Position numbers and translations under genes: made by a program. From a virus, in the IMG/VR virus record IMGVR_UViG_3300020734_000011, positions 1 through 34,384 of that record: a stretch of 34,384 bases of DNA; one strand, 5' to 3'. The notes below the pieces were generated by a model. The model did not search any database and had not been told where the DNA came from. It saw nothing but the letters and a program-made list of their open reading frames with translations. Shown in pieces: positions 7,297 through 15,606 of the stretch (its first letter is position 1; each line of letters starts with the position of its first letter).

Positions 7297-8211
7297 TTAA
7301 GGACCGTTAACGCCATACACAGCACGTGGGTCTGTCCAACCGAAACTGTAACGCTCATAGCCTTTAGCTTTAGCATTCATAGTATCGAAGTCATTATCTT
7401 GATCAAACATGATACCAACACGCTCATAGTATTTCATACCATTTTGGATGTTAGTACGCAAGAACCAAGCGTGGGGACTTGTAAGGTAATGATTCATAAC
7501 GATACCTTCTGGAATGGCATTAGTTGCCTTCAGAACGTTAATGTCGTTATTTGCAGTACCTGATTGGAATACAGACTTTAGAATGCGGTTAGCGTTATAC
7601 CATTCTTGACGAGCTACGATCAAGCTACGTGGCATTACGTTGATCAGCAAACCACGGTCGTTTTGGAAACCCATAATTGCTACAGTTGCGTCTTCCAAAG
7701 AAGCTTCAGAAAGGTCAACTGAAACAGTAGGAGTATTAGACCATGTGCCCCCAGAAGTGTTAGGGTGAACTAAAGAGCACAAAGGTTGATTATCACCACC
7801 TGTGTAGGTAGTATTAAACGCACGATTGTAAACGTTAGCACCAATGTTTTCTTTGGTTTGACGGAAAGACATTGCCAAAGCAGCAGCACGACGCTTAGAA
7901 ACTTGCTCATACAAGTTGTCATCCAACTCTTCTTTAGTTACAATGTAACCAAGAGCGTATGCAACGTGTGTGTAGCGAGTTACGAAACCTTGGACTTCTG
8001 AGTCATACTGAACGCCAGCACCTTCAGATTTAATAGGAGCAAGACCGAATCCAGTTAACTGAACATCTTCTTCGTAGTTTTGATGTGAAGTATCTTTGTC
8101 GAATAACTTAATGTATTCTTCAGGATGTTCATCGTAAGTTTGTCCCCACCATGCTTTAATACCAGGCCATAAAGCCTTTGGGTGAGTACCAGTTGTAATT
8201 ACACCAGCCAT
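7297..8211 (-). CDS. Major capsid protein
   Basis: 304 residues, strong AGGAGAT ribosome site, no membrane segment. It lies after portal, scaffold and a decoration candidate, where the major head protein is expected, and a dedicated promoter follows it. Features consistent with an HK97-fold coat protein are the N-terminal arm (about 1-60), the long helix around residues 100-130 (EELDDNLYEQVSKRRAAALAMS) and the P-domain-like loop containing GGDNQPLCSLVHPNTSGG. The MPRSLIVARQEW and YSFGWTDPRAVYG segments recall Mu-gpT-type head proteins. No protease gene or clear cleavage site is seen. Coat identity is likely; family assignment is less sure. Confidence 0.85.
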   Translation of the reverse strand: MAGVITTGTHPKALWPGIKAWWGQTYDEHPEEYIKLFDKDTSHQNYEEDVQLTGFGLAPIKSEGAGVQYDSEVQGFVTRYTHVAYALGYIVTKEELDDNLYEQVSKRRAAALAMSFRQTKENIGANVYNRAFNTTYTGGDNQPLCSLVHPNTSGGTWSNTPTVSVDLSEASLEDATVAIMGFQNDRGLLINVMPRSLIVARQEWYNANRILKSVFQSGTANNDINVLKATNAIPEGIVMNHYLTSPHAWFLRTNIQNGMKYYERVGIMFDQDNDFDTMNAKAKGYERYSFGWTDPRAVYGVNGP

Positions 8212-8230
8212 TTTATATATCTCCTATTAA

Positions 8231-8833
8231 TTAAGCACCGAAGGCTTGTAAATATTGGTGTTTATTAAACTTCACCAAAATGTTGTTGTATGTGCCTGGT
8301 ACGTTGGTAGGCTCTTGATACATACCTACAACTTGGAACATAGAAGCTGCAGTAGCTGCTGAGTCAGCAGTTACGTATGTGCTTGAGAATGGTGAAGACT
8401 GTGACAATGTTGATGTCTGGTCAGCTACAATTGTAGGAACCGCAGTAGAACCAACTTTAGCATCAGCAGAAACGTTAGCTTGCACTTGAAACACAACAGC
8501 AGGATCAGTGATAACATAAACGTAAGAATAGTTACCAGAGTTTAAGCTAAGATACAATTGAGCTAAATTCAAGTTAACACCAGCCAAACTTACGCCAGGA
8601 TTAGATACACGAATAGATACAATAACACCTAAAGGTACGCTTGCAGCTACAGCTTTAGTTACAAGAGCTACGCCATTTGCGTCATTACCAACAGCGGATT
8701 TAACAACATCGCCAATAGCGTATGTGTTAGTACCATCGTTAGCAATAGCGTAAAGAACGCCTTGCTCGTTAAAGGGTGCGCCAGTAATTGTGCCAACTGG
8801 CGACAATCCTGTCACGGCATTTACGTTTGCCAT
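8231..8833 (-). CDS. Head decoration-like structural protein
   Basis: 200 residues, small hydrophobic residues and Val/Thr-rich strands, no Cys. The N-terminus (MANVNAVTGLSPVGTITGAP) and the block YAIGDVVKSAVGNDANGVALV resemble phage head-stabilisation or decoration proteins encoded immediately before the coat gene. Spacing to the capsid gene is 19 bases with a clear ribosome site. It probably stabilises the expanded head. Confidence 0.65.
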   Translation of the reverse strand: MANVNAVTGLSPVGTITGAPFNEQGVLYAIANDGTNTYAIGDVVKSAVGNDANGVALVTKAVAASVPLGVIVSIRVSNPGVSLAGVNLNLAQLYLSLNSGNYSYVYVITDPAVVFQVQANVSADAKVGSTAVPTIVADQTSTLSQSSPFSSTYVTADSAATAASMFQVVGMYQEPTNVPGTYNNILVKFNKHQYLQAFGA

Positions 8834-8854
8834 TTGTTTTTCCTTTTAAGAAAG

Positions 8855-9319
8855 TTAATTAATTTTGATTCCAGCATTATAGAAACCAGCAGAGTCCACA
8901 CCAGGTGTCTTGCCTTGTCTAATAGCTGCATCAGTTTTATCGTTACGCTCTTGTAATTGCTTTTGATCTTCGTCCCACCATTCTTTTTTAATTTTCATTA
9001 AATAAGCATACATTGGTTCGCCTTTTTCACCAGCACCTACTAAAAACCTAACCTTATCTCCTAAATCAAGGTTACGAGATGTAACATTTTCCGTAACCCC
9101 ATCTACCTCACTAGGGTGAACAAATTCATAACCGTTTTCAGTGGCGGCCTGTATACGACCAGGCGCATCATTAAAAATATGCAAGTGAAAACCTTCAATT
9201 TGCTTTCCTACTTGCAGCTTACCTTGAGTCCCATTAAATACGCCTTTTTTACGTTCACGAGGACGCTCTACCTTAGTAGACTCTGTTGTAGCTTCAACTT
9301 TACGTTTAATATCAGTCAT
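8855..9319 (-). CDS. Conserved protein between scaffold and decoration genes
   Basis: 154 residues, very basic N-terminus (IKRKVEATTESTKVERPRER), then VGKQIEGFHLHIFNDAPGRI, EFVHPSEVDG and a helical KKEWWDEDQKQLQERNDKTD segment. The order scaffold, this gene, then head genes recalls podovirus-like genomes, where similar proteins are annotated as hypothetical structural proteins. It has a good GGGAG ribosome site. Function not recognised. Confidence 0.65.
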   Translation of the reverse strand: MTDIKRKVEATTESTKVERPRERKKGVFNGTQGKLQVGKQIEGFHLHIFNDAPGRIQAATENGYEFVHPSEVDGVTENVTSRNLDLGDKVRFLVGAGEKGEPMYAYLMKIKKEWWDEDQKQLQERNDKTDAAIRQGKTPGVDSAGFYNAGIKIN

Positions 9320-9331
9320 TTCTTTTCTCCC

Positions 9332-10180
9332 TTAATCCCAAGAATATTCAGCAACATATTGCTCTTTGGTCATCAGACCTTGCTTAACAAATTTATCACA
9401 TGCTGATTTAGCATCTGATGGTAAGTTGTTATAAGACTTTTTACCTGAGCTAACCGAAGGTCTAGCAGTACCGTTAGTACTACCTTCCATTGGATTAAAG
9501 GCTGTCTTCTTACCAAACTTAGCTGGAATCATTTCAGCTAGTTCCAAGTCTAGTTTTTCTAAAAATGCTTTTCCTTGTAAGCTTGGGTTTTCACGTCGTA
9601 GTTCAACGCCTAATCCATTAGCCATACCAGTTAATCGTGCATCTTTACCAAACCATTCGTTTTTATCCATCCATTCATTTAAAATAGGATCGGTAGTAAC
9701 TTGTGGAACTTCTTTAGCTTTTAATTCAGCAGCTTTTAAGTCTTCTTTAGCTTGAAGTCGTTGCTCTTTGATGTCGTCCATTGCGTCATCAATTGCTAGA
9801 ACTCTATCTCCGCTACCTTCGTTAATTGCATCACGCTTGGCAACTTTAAGTTGTTCTAACTGAGATTCTAGTTCTTTACCTTTACGTTCAAACTGTTCCT
9901 TTTGATACTCACGAAACTCACGTGCGGCTTGTCTAGCTTCTTCAGCGACCTTTTTAGCTTCTCCTAATTCTTTAAGCAATTTCTCATTGTTCTTACGAAG
10001 GATTGGCATAATTTCTCTACCACGACGTACAAACGTCTCAGCATCTACCCAATCGTTCTCAGAGCCACGAAACTCTTCTTTGGCTACCCAACCCTGCGAC
10101 CTAGCTTCAGTCTCGTGCTGTGTGGCTTCTGGAGCTTCCTGTGTTCCTTCTTGTTGTCCTGTTACTTGTTCTTCACTCAT
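9332..10180 (-). CDS. Scaffolding protein
   Basis: 282 residues, highly charged and almost wholly helical. An acidic Gln/Glu-rich N-terminus (EEQVTGQQEGTQEAPEATQ) is followed by a long coiled coil from about residue 60 to 155 and a small C-terminal domain with SDAKSACDKFVKQGLMTKEQ. This architecture and its place between portal and capsid fit an internal head-assembly scaffold. The ATG at 10180 overlaps the GroES-like gene end by four bases. It would direct coat protein polymerisation and then leave the head. Confidence 0.8.
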   Translation of the reverse strand: MSEEQVTGQQEGTQEAPEATQHETEARSQGWVAKEEFRGSENDWVDAETFVRRGREIMPILRKNNEKLLKELGEAKKVAEEARQAAREFREYQKEQFERKGKELESQLEQLKVAKRDAINEGSGDRVLAIDDAMDDIKEQRLQAKEDLKAAELKAKEVPQVTTDPILNEWMDKNEWFGKDARLTGMANGLGVELRRENPSLQGKAFLEKLDLELAEMIPAKFGKKTAFNPMEGSTNGTARPSVSSGKKSYNNLPSDAKSACDKFVKQGLMTKEQYVAEYSWD

Positions 10181-10518
10181 ACAATTCCTTTAAGCAGATG
10201 TGGATCAATTAATCCCATATCATTATCTAGTTTGGCTACTAAATTATCGTAATTAATCATGCGATAATCTTTGTTGTCTTTACCTTTGTACATTAAACCA
10301 GAGTACTTTGCAAATGCTACTCTCATACCAACTTCAATAATACCTGTAGGGCATTCTTCACCCATTGCGATAACTTCACCTGTTGTATTGGCAAGTTGCT
10401 CACGTTCACTAGTTTCATCTGTTGATACAATAATGCCACTTAATGTTTTGTTTTCAACCACTAAAGGTTTAATCAAAACTCTATCAAGAATAGGTGTAAT
10501 ACCTGTTGTATTAGACAT
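10177..10518 (-). CDS. GroES-like co-chaperonin
   Basis: 113 residues, close to the 95-110 usual for the family. GroES signatures in order: ITPILDRVLIKP at the N-terminus, a mobile-loop region ENKTLSGIIVSTDETSE ending in the hydrophobic SGIIV that would contact GroEL, TTGEVIAMGEE, VGMRVAFAKYSG, and YRMINYDNLVAKL. Phage co-chaperonins such as T4 gp31 replace host GroES to let GroEL fold bulky coat proteins. Its place between portal and scaffold supports that job. The C-terminal tail (about 15 residues beyond the core) is extra. Confidence 0.88.
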   Translation of the reverse strand: MSNTTGITPILDRVLIKPLVVENKTLSGIIVSTDETSEREQLANTTGEVIAMGEECPTGIIEVGMRVAFAKYSGLMYKGKDNKDYRMINYDNLVAKLDNDMGLIDPHLLKGIV

Positions 10519-10735
10519 CTTTTTTCTCCACTACTGAACTCATTAATTCATTGTAGTCTAGTGTAAGAATACTTGAACAAGCAGCTGCTCTACCACGAAT
10601 ACCAGCATCATCTTCTGTGCCAGCAAGCAACATTTCTTTCAACCATTCTCTATCGTTATAAATAGCTTTCATAAAAGCTTTAGTTACACGATTACTTTTC
10701 CACTCCAAAAACTCTTGCTCGGTCACTATGACCAT
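10511..10735 (-). CDS. Small conserved protein after portal
   Basis: 74 residues, helical, charged, with WKSNRVTKAFMKAIYNDREW and GIRGRAAACSSILTLDYNEL. It has a strong GGAGG ribosome site and overlaps the co-chaperonin gene by eight bases. Short helical proteins of this sort commonly sit next to portal genes of podovirus-like phages. No function is recognised. Confidence 0.7.
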   Translation of the reverse strand: MVIVTEQEFLEWKSNRVTKAFMKAIYNDREWLKEMLLAGTEDDAGIRGRAAACSSILTLDYNELMSSVVEKKDV

Positions 10736-10767
10736 ACTTCCTCCTTATTAACCACACTTTAAAACTT

Positions 10768-12789
10768 TTACTCAGTAGGTGCTGTCATTTCTTTCATGTG
10801 TTTTTCAAGGTTCATAATAGTCTTCATGCTATCTTGAATACCTTCATGTTTAGCTTTTGCTGCTCCAATTTGAGCGTCAATCATTGCAATTTCATGCCCT
10901 GTTTTAACGCCACCAGCTTGTTCTACAGCAAGGATAGCATCGGCTTCTAATTTGTGAATCTTAGCTTGCTGTAGTTCTGATGCTTGCATTATTTTAGCAA
11001 GAGCTAATTGCATTTCACCTTTAAACTGTTCTTGCTTACCTTGCATCTTCATTTGTTCAATTTGAACTTTCTCTGAAGGTCCTGGTTTAATAGCATTAGG
11101 TCCTTTAGGATCAGGCAACAACATATCAATATTAGATACTTTCATTGCTTTAAGATAGTTCTTTTGAACTTCATACATATTCATACCACCAGTAGTAGAT
11201 GCTAACTGAAGGAGTGCTGTTGCTTGTTGTACTCGTTGCGTGTCTGAAACAATGTTAGGATCAGCCGCAGGACGTACATCAGATACAGGGCCTTTAAAGT
11301 CATCAGCATCAATAAAATTATCACCTGTGTCACTAGCGTAGTCTTCAATACCTTGAAGATACAATTGATTTAAACGATAAAGCTTACGAAACTCATCTTT
11401 AAGACTTCTGTAGGTACGCTTAAAAATACCTGAAAAAATCTTCATTCCTTGTTCTGCCATTGTACGAGTAGTCTCAGCAGCAGTGTTTTGTCCAGGATTT
11501 TGCCCACTAAGAATATCTACAGAGCCTCCAATACGCTCGCCATAATTAATAAGCAAATTAAGCAAAGTAAAAAGAACTTGAGAAGGTTCACGCACTGGTA
11601 ACGGCATAATACCTTTACGAAGGTCGTCACCTGTTGTATCAACATGTTTCCATTCCAAAGGAGCAAAATTATAGTTACCACCACGAAGTTTAATGCCACG
11701 AGACAAAAACCCACCAGCAGTGTTTGCCATTGTGCCTGTATCAATTAATTGATTTAAAAGTGTGTCAATGCTTTGATTAAGTGGTCCTAATAAAGAACCA
11801 AAACCTAAATCATAAAAACCACCATCAGGCGAAGGAATAAAAGGAAATTTAGTAAAGTATGTTTCTGGTTGAATAGAAAGAACATTACCTTTATCATCTT
11901 TTTGAATAGAAGTAGTAAAGTAACGAGCTACAATACGAAGAATTTGTTTTGTATCACGACGCATGTAAACAATGTATGGCTCAGCGTAACCATCTCCATC
12001 CATATCAATCCATGTATGTTGCTCAAGGATTTCGTAGGGAGTTGTTTCATCAATTGAATCAGGAGCGTTTGTACCTTGTGCTTTGTTTTGCGCCAAAGTC
12101 ATATTTGATTGAGGAACAGCAGCAGGACGTGTATTGTCTTTCATTTCTACAAAAAGACCACGAGCTACACGCTCATAGATATCATTGCTAGAATAATAAG
12201 TAATTTGAGTTACACGTGGGGATGTATCTAAATGTTTAGTCCAATAGTTTACAACAAAATCTTTAGCAAGGATGTTTTCAGAAACATTATGTTTAAGTAT
12301 AGGATCGAAGTAAGATTTCTTAAAAGCACAACCAACGATAGGTTGGGAAATCAAAACACGGTCCATTTCTGATTCCCATGTAGTATCTTCCTCAAGGATT
12401 TGATACGACATGAATTTAGCTACACGATCAGCACGTTTTCCTTTTTCACCAGTGGGGTCATCACCAAGTACACGACATTGGACAGGAGTTTCGCCATTAA
12501 TAAGAACAGGATAACTACGAGCATGGAATTGCAAAGCAGCAATAGTAATAAGTGGGAATTTAACATTAGAAGCGCCTGGCCAAGGAAAGTCTTTAGCTTC
12601 TGCAACTTGCAAAGCAAGCTTCATAGATTCTTCAGTACGTTTTTCCCAAGCTGAGCGTGATTCTTTATCCGCTTCAAATCCTTTGTAGACATTATAGCTA
12701 ATCGTGTTTAAATCATCTTCATCTAACACATCAACAATGTTAGGAAGTTCTACAATATCTTCAAGCTTGAGTTCAGTATTTAAATTCAT
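10768..12789 (-). CDS. Portal protein
   Basis: 673 residues, in the size class of P22-like podovirus portals. The N-terminus holds WEKRTEESMKLALQVAEAKDF then WPGASNVKFPLI, a motif I associate with this portal family. The middle (ADRVAKFMSYQIL, DLGFGSLLGPLNQSIDTLLNQ, LRGGNYNFAPLEW) fits the portal clip and stem. The C-terminal 120 residues (about 550-673) are a long Gln/Lys-rich helix, as in the P22 barrel. It forms the dodecameric DNA channel at one head vertex. It lies nine bases after terL. Confidence 0.88.
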   Translation of the reverse strand: MNLNTELKLEDIVELPNIVDVLDEDDLNTISYNVYKGFEADKESRSAWEKRTEESMKLALQVAEAKDFPWPGASNVKFPLITIAALQFHARSYPVLINGETPVQCRVLGDDPTGEKGKRADRVAKFMSYQILEEDTTWESEMDRVLISQPIVGCAFKKSYFDPILKHNVSENILAKDFVVNYWTKHLDTSPRVTQITYYSSNDIYERVARGLFVEMKDNTRPAAVPQSNMTLAQNKAQGTNAPDSIDETTPYEILEQHTWIDMDGDGYAEPYIVYMRRDTKQILRIVARYFTTSIQKDDKGNVLSIQPETYFTKFPFIPSPDGGFYDLGFGSLLGPLNQSIDTLLNQLIDTGTMANTAGGFLSRGIKLRGGNYNFAPLEWKHVDTTGDDLRKGIMPLPVREPSQVLFTLLNLLINYGERIGGSVDILSGQNPGQNTAAETTRTMAEQGMKIFSGIFKRTYRSLKDEFRKLYRLNQLYLQGIEDYASDTGDNFIDADDFKGPVSDVRPAADPNIVSDTQRVQQATALLQLASTTGGMNMYEVQKNYLKAMKVSNIDMLLPDPKGPNAIKPGPSEKVQIEQMKMQGKQEQFKGEMQLALAKIMQASELQQAKIHKLEADAILAVEQAGGVKTGHEIAMIDAQIGAAKAKHEGIQDSMKTIMNLEKHMKEMTAPTE

Positions 12790-12797
12790 TTATTCTT

Positions 12798-14315
12798 TCA
12801 ATAACCAGTAGTAGCGTTGCGACCTTGTTGGTCATATCCTGCTTCGTGCATGGCAAACCTGTATTCTTCTTCATCAATTTCGCTTTGAGTCGATGCTACT
12901 TGCATCTGATCCAATAGTAAACCAATGTAAGCCCAAGCATCCACTTGGTCATCATGTCTATCTCTAGGAAAACGCATTAGCTCATCTTCAAAGGTCTGAT
13001 ACCAATCAGCAGAGTCATCAAACTTTACAGCACCTGCTCTCATACGGGCTTGCATTGACCTAGCACGACTTAACTTATCCCCACTAGGCTTTAACAAGAC
13101 TAGGTTGATAAAGGTGTCAGTCTTTAGCATTGCTTCGTTTAGGTATGGGCCTATAGACTTCTGAATAGTACCTGCTTCAATTCCAAACAATTCAGGTTTG
13201 TAAGTTCGCTGGAGGGCAAGGATAGTTTCCACAATCTGCATCGCATCCATCCTATCACGGATGATGTTCACACACTGCAAGTGCTGATTTTCATCCATCC
13301 CTGCCACAGCAAAAACACTGTAATCACTATGTTGCCTTTGGCTGATAGCTAAGTCAGCAGCAATATAATAATTTAAATTCTTTTTTCTATCGTCTTCTTT
13401 AAGTGGCGCAAAGTCGCTTTTCTTAAAGAATCCATTAGCATCATCAAGAGGAATATTTAACATCTCTTGACTATACGCATCAGCTAAGCCTTGTTGCGTG
13501 TACTGAGCTTTACGCTCTATTAATGCTTGTTTAGACCATCTATCAGGCCATAAGATCGTATTAAAGTCGTCTGTATGTGCCCTATACTTAATGGATAACC
13601 ATGAAGTCTTAAAGTTTGTGTACTGTTTTAAATCTTCAGTAATTAAGTTCTTTAATGCTTTAGAACCTAACGCACTAAGCTGAGACTCTGGCATTAAACG
13701 TTCTAACAATGAATCTAAATGAAGAATTGTACCTACAATCCTAATTTTACCTGTTACCGATAAACAAGGTATCAGTGCTGAATAAAACCACCTACGAAAT
13801 TTCTCTCTACGTTCTTTATTAAGAACCTGTTCATCAGATTCCATATCATCGCATATGATTAAATCAGGACGTCTATTTAACCATTTCAAACCACGAAGCT
13901 TTTGTTCTGATCCTTTAGCTTGAATACGAAAAGTATGTCCATCACTGAATTTACCTATTATATCATCTTCTGTTTGTTTTGTCAACTCAATGTTGCCAAA
14001 TAAACCATGTATGTCTTCATTATCCCTCAGTTCCTTAATTACATCACCAAGGAACAAACCAGCTTGACTAAAGCTGTCTGAGACAATCAAAGCATACTTA
14101 GACCGACGAAATAATATTTCTGCAAGTAAATAGGTATAAGTAACAGCAGTACTTTTACCATGCCCCCTAGGAGCAGCAATAGCAACAAACTTATCTTTAT
14201 GACAACACAAATCCCACAGTTCTCTATGGAATGGTGGAGTTTCTGTAGCACTGTCAAAGTTTTTAACCAAACAAGCATTACTAAAACCCTCAACGATTTC
14301 GCTAGACAACTCCAT
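12798..14315 (-). CDS. terL: Terminase large subunit
   Basis: 505 residues. ATPase domain: Walker A at about residues 47-56 (IAAPRGHGKST), Walker B at 151-158 (DLIICDDMES), with a coupling region near residue 195. Nuclease domain: RNase H-like start YYIAADLA with the metal-binding Asp near 321, a middle acidic residue in GIEAGT, and RHDDQVDAWAY near 465. It drives DNA into the head and cuts concatemers. Its ATG overlaps the terS stop, implying coupled translation. A perfect promoter lies inside it at 13957-13985. Confidence 0.95.
   Translation of the reverse strand: MELSSEIVEGFSNACLVKNFDSATETPPFHRELWDLCCHKDKFVAIAAPRGHGKSTAVTYTYLLAEILFRRSKYALIVSDSFSQAGLFLGDVIKELRDNEDIHGLFGNIELTKQTEDDIIGKFSDGHTFRIQAKGSEQKLRGLKWLNRRPDLIICDDMESDEQVLNKERREKFRRWFYSALIPCLSVTGKIRIVGTILHLDSLLERLMPESQLSALGSKALKNLITEDLKQYTNFKTSWLSIKYRAHTDDFNTILWPDRWSKQALIERKAQYTQQGLADAYSQEMLNIPLDDANGFFKKSDFAPLKEDDRKKNLNYYIAADLAISQRQHSDYSVFAVAGMDENQHLQCVNIIRDRMDAMQIVETILALQRTYKPELFGIEAGTIQKSIGPYLNEAMLKTDTFINLVLLKPSGDKLSRARSMQARMRAGAVKFDDSADWYQTFEDELMRFPRDRHDDQVDAWAYIGLLLDQMQVASTQSEIDEEEYRFAMHEAGYDQQGRNATTGY
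13957..13985 (-). promoter_or_regulatory. Perfect sigma70 promoter inside terL
   Basis: Minus strand TTGACA (13985-13980), 17 bases, TATAAT (13962-13957), with an extended -10 TG. All twelve consensus bases are present while also encoding LTKQTEDDII in terL. It would give extra transcripts for portal, scaffold and capsid genes. Confidence 0.7.
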
Positions 14316-14836
14316 TAATTATCAATAACCAATGGCGACGGTGTAATGTCTTTTTCTTTAGGCTTAGCAAAAGCTTTAAATTGCTCAGCTAACTTAGCTA
14401 AACGATCATCAACAGTCTTTTCAATCTGTTCTTGTTGTGGTTTAGATTCAATAACATCTTTACGCTCCAACATGTCATTAGCTACTTTAGCTGCATCTTT
14501 CATAGATACAGGAACACGAATTAGTTCAGACGTTTTAGGGTCATATTGATAATTACCTTTATCAAGCCTATCTTCTGTGACATCCAAAGCTTTAGACACT
14601 AATTTAGTTAACCTGGCATTAAGTTTAAGACTATCTTCAGATTTTAAATCTTCAACTATTTTCTTAAACCAATCTGTGTATTTCCACCGATTAAATGTTT
14701 GAATTGGAATATCTAAAACAGCTGCTGTTTGAGCACCATTGCCTAAAGCAAGGTATGTAGTAGCAGCTTCAAGCTTTTGACTATCAGACCACCATTTACC
14801 AGAAGCAACTAAATCTCTTTTTTTTCTACGTGTCAT
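14315..14836 (-). CDS. terS: Terminase small subunit (putative)
   Basis: 173 residues immediately upstream of terL and first in the leftward operon. The N-terminus is basic (TRRKKRDLVASGKWW), followed by a helix-turn-helix-like stretch LEAATTYLALGNGAQTAAVL then PIQTFNRWKYTDW, suited to recognising the packaging site. The central region is helical, and the C-terminus is Lys/Glu-rich. Family resemblance is moderate; position is the main support. Confidence 0.75.
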   Translation of the reverse strand: MTRRKKRDLVASGKWWSDSQKLEAATTYLALGNGAQTAAVLDIPIQTFNRWKYTDWFKKIVEDLKSEDSLKLNARLTKLVSKALDVTEDRLDKGNYQYDPKTSELIRVPVSMKDAAKVANDMLERKDVIESKPQQEQIEKTVDDRLAKLAEQFKAFAKPKEKDITPSPLVIDN

Positions 14837-14864
14837 TTTAAGACAATCCTTTACTTGATGTCTT

Positions 14865-14893
14865 ATTATAACATATCTTTGTTATTTTGTCAA
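14865..14893 (-). promoter_or_regulatory. Main leftward promoter (terminase/virion operon)
   Basis: Minus strand TTGACA (14893-14888), 17-base spacer, TATAAT (14870-14865), with an extended -10 TGT. All consensus bases are present. The predicted start lies about 20 bases upstream of the terS ATG. This is the promoter of the virion gene unit. Confidence 0.9.
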
Positions 14894-14999
14894 TACTTAT
14901 TTTAATTGTTACAAAATGTAAACTATTGTAGACAAATACCTACGTTATGTAACATATGAGATACAAAACACCAATATATAGGGGACATGTAATTAGTAC

Positions 15000-15028
15000 T
15001 TGACAAAAGAACAAAGTAGTGTTATAAT
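15000..15028 (+). promoter_or_regulatory. Main rightward promoter (early genes)
   Basis: Plus strand TTGACA (15000-15005), 17 bases, TATAAT (15023-15028), with an extended -10 TGT. It mirrors the leftward promoter 107 bases away. The transcript would carry a leader of about 1 kb, including all six iterons, before the first gene at 16070. Confidence 0.88.
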
Positions 15029-15107
15029 TACTATATAGAAACAATGTAGTATTTTCTTAGTAGCAATATAGTATGTTTTTAATATAGTAATAAAGACTAT
15101 TATTACA

Positions 15108-15125
15108 TAGCTCTACTCAGAGCTA
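15108..15125 (+). repeat. Hairpin in early leader
   Basis: TAGCTCT and AGAGCTA form a seven-pair stem with an ACTC loop, about 75 bases into the rightward transcript. A second small hairpin (AGTAC/GTACT) follows at once. No T-run follows, so it is not a terminator; RNA structure or a protein site is possible. Confidence 0.5.
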
Positions 15126-15310
15126 GAGAGTACATATCAGTACTGTGTTACTTGTGTCTAGCAACTACTTAGTGCTGCGTGTACGGTTCAGTGCTGTGGA
15201 CACTTAGTTTTTATTACTACATACTTCTTTACAGCCTCGCTAAGGCTACGCAGTACATCTTTGGCTACCTAGCCCTTCTCTATAGTACAACGACCTGTCC
15301 TGGGTTGTTC

Positions 15311-15333
15311 TGTGCCGATGTTTGTGCCGATGT
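15311..15333 (+). repeat. Tandem 12-bp direct repeat
   Basis: TGTGCCGATGT occurs at 15311-15321 and again at 15323-15333, a 12-base period. A second close duplication, AGCGTTATA, lies at about 15371 and 15384. Short direct repeats of this kind are common at origins and regulator sites; the function here is unknown. Confidence 0.5.
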
Positions 15334-15429
15334 CTCCTCAGACCCTACCCCCTGTTTTAAAAACTATGCCAGCGTTATAAATAGCGTTATATATATAATT
15401 AAATAATTCTTTTTTACCCCCACGCCCTA

Positions 15430-15439
15430 GGGAATACCC
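15430..15439. repeat. GGG-N4-CCC dyad, copy 1
   Basis: GGGAATACCC next to the first 20-bp iteron. It is a variant of the GGGTAAACCC dyads at 15904 and 15983. Confidence 0.4.
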
Positions 15440-15440
15440 T

Positions 15441-15606
15441 GTGTTGTTTCTATACCACACTAGGGAGGGCTTGTGTCATCCTGGAGCGTTGTTCTCTTGC
15501 AACAGTGTTGTATCTACACCACATAGTGTTGTATTTATACCACACTCTCTAGGCTTGTCAGGTTATAGTGTTGTTATTATACAACAGTGTTGTTTCTACG
15601 CAACAG
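15441..15606. repeat. Array of six 20-bp dyad iterons
   Basis: Six copies of a 20-base imperfect palindrome at 15441-15460, 15486-15505, 15505-15524, 15526-15545, 15568-15587 and 15587-15606. Consensus half sites are GTGTTG and CMACAS around an AT-rich centre; the copy at 15526 has eight perfect self-complementary pairs out of ten. Start-to-start distances are 45, 19, 21, 42 and 19, close to two or four helical turns, so bound proteins would sit on one DNA face. This looks like the binding array of a replication initiator or regulator, possibly phage-encoded. The protein is not identified. Confidence 0.8.

Noticed and set aside
15179-15406. Open frame of 75 codons in the control region
   Set aside because: Hydrophobic, low-complexity translation, no ribosome site, and it runs through direct repeats and hairpins; better explained as non-coding leader.
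15555-15583. Promoter TTGTCA-N17-TATACA inside the iterons
   Set aside because: The -10 lacks the final T and matches only 4/6; AT-rich dyads produce such matches easily.
15441-15606. CRISPR-like array
   Set aside because: Copies are self-complementary and partly overlapping with no unique spacers of constant length; these are protein-binding iterons.
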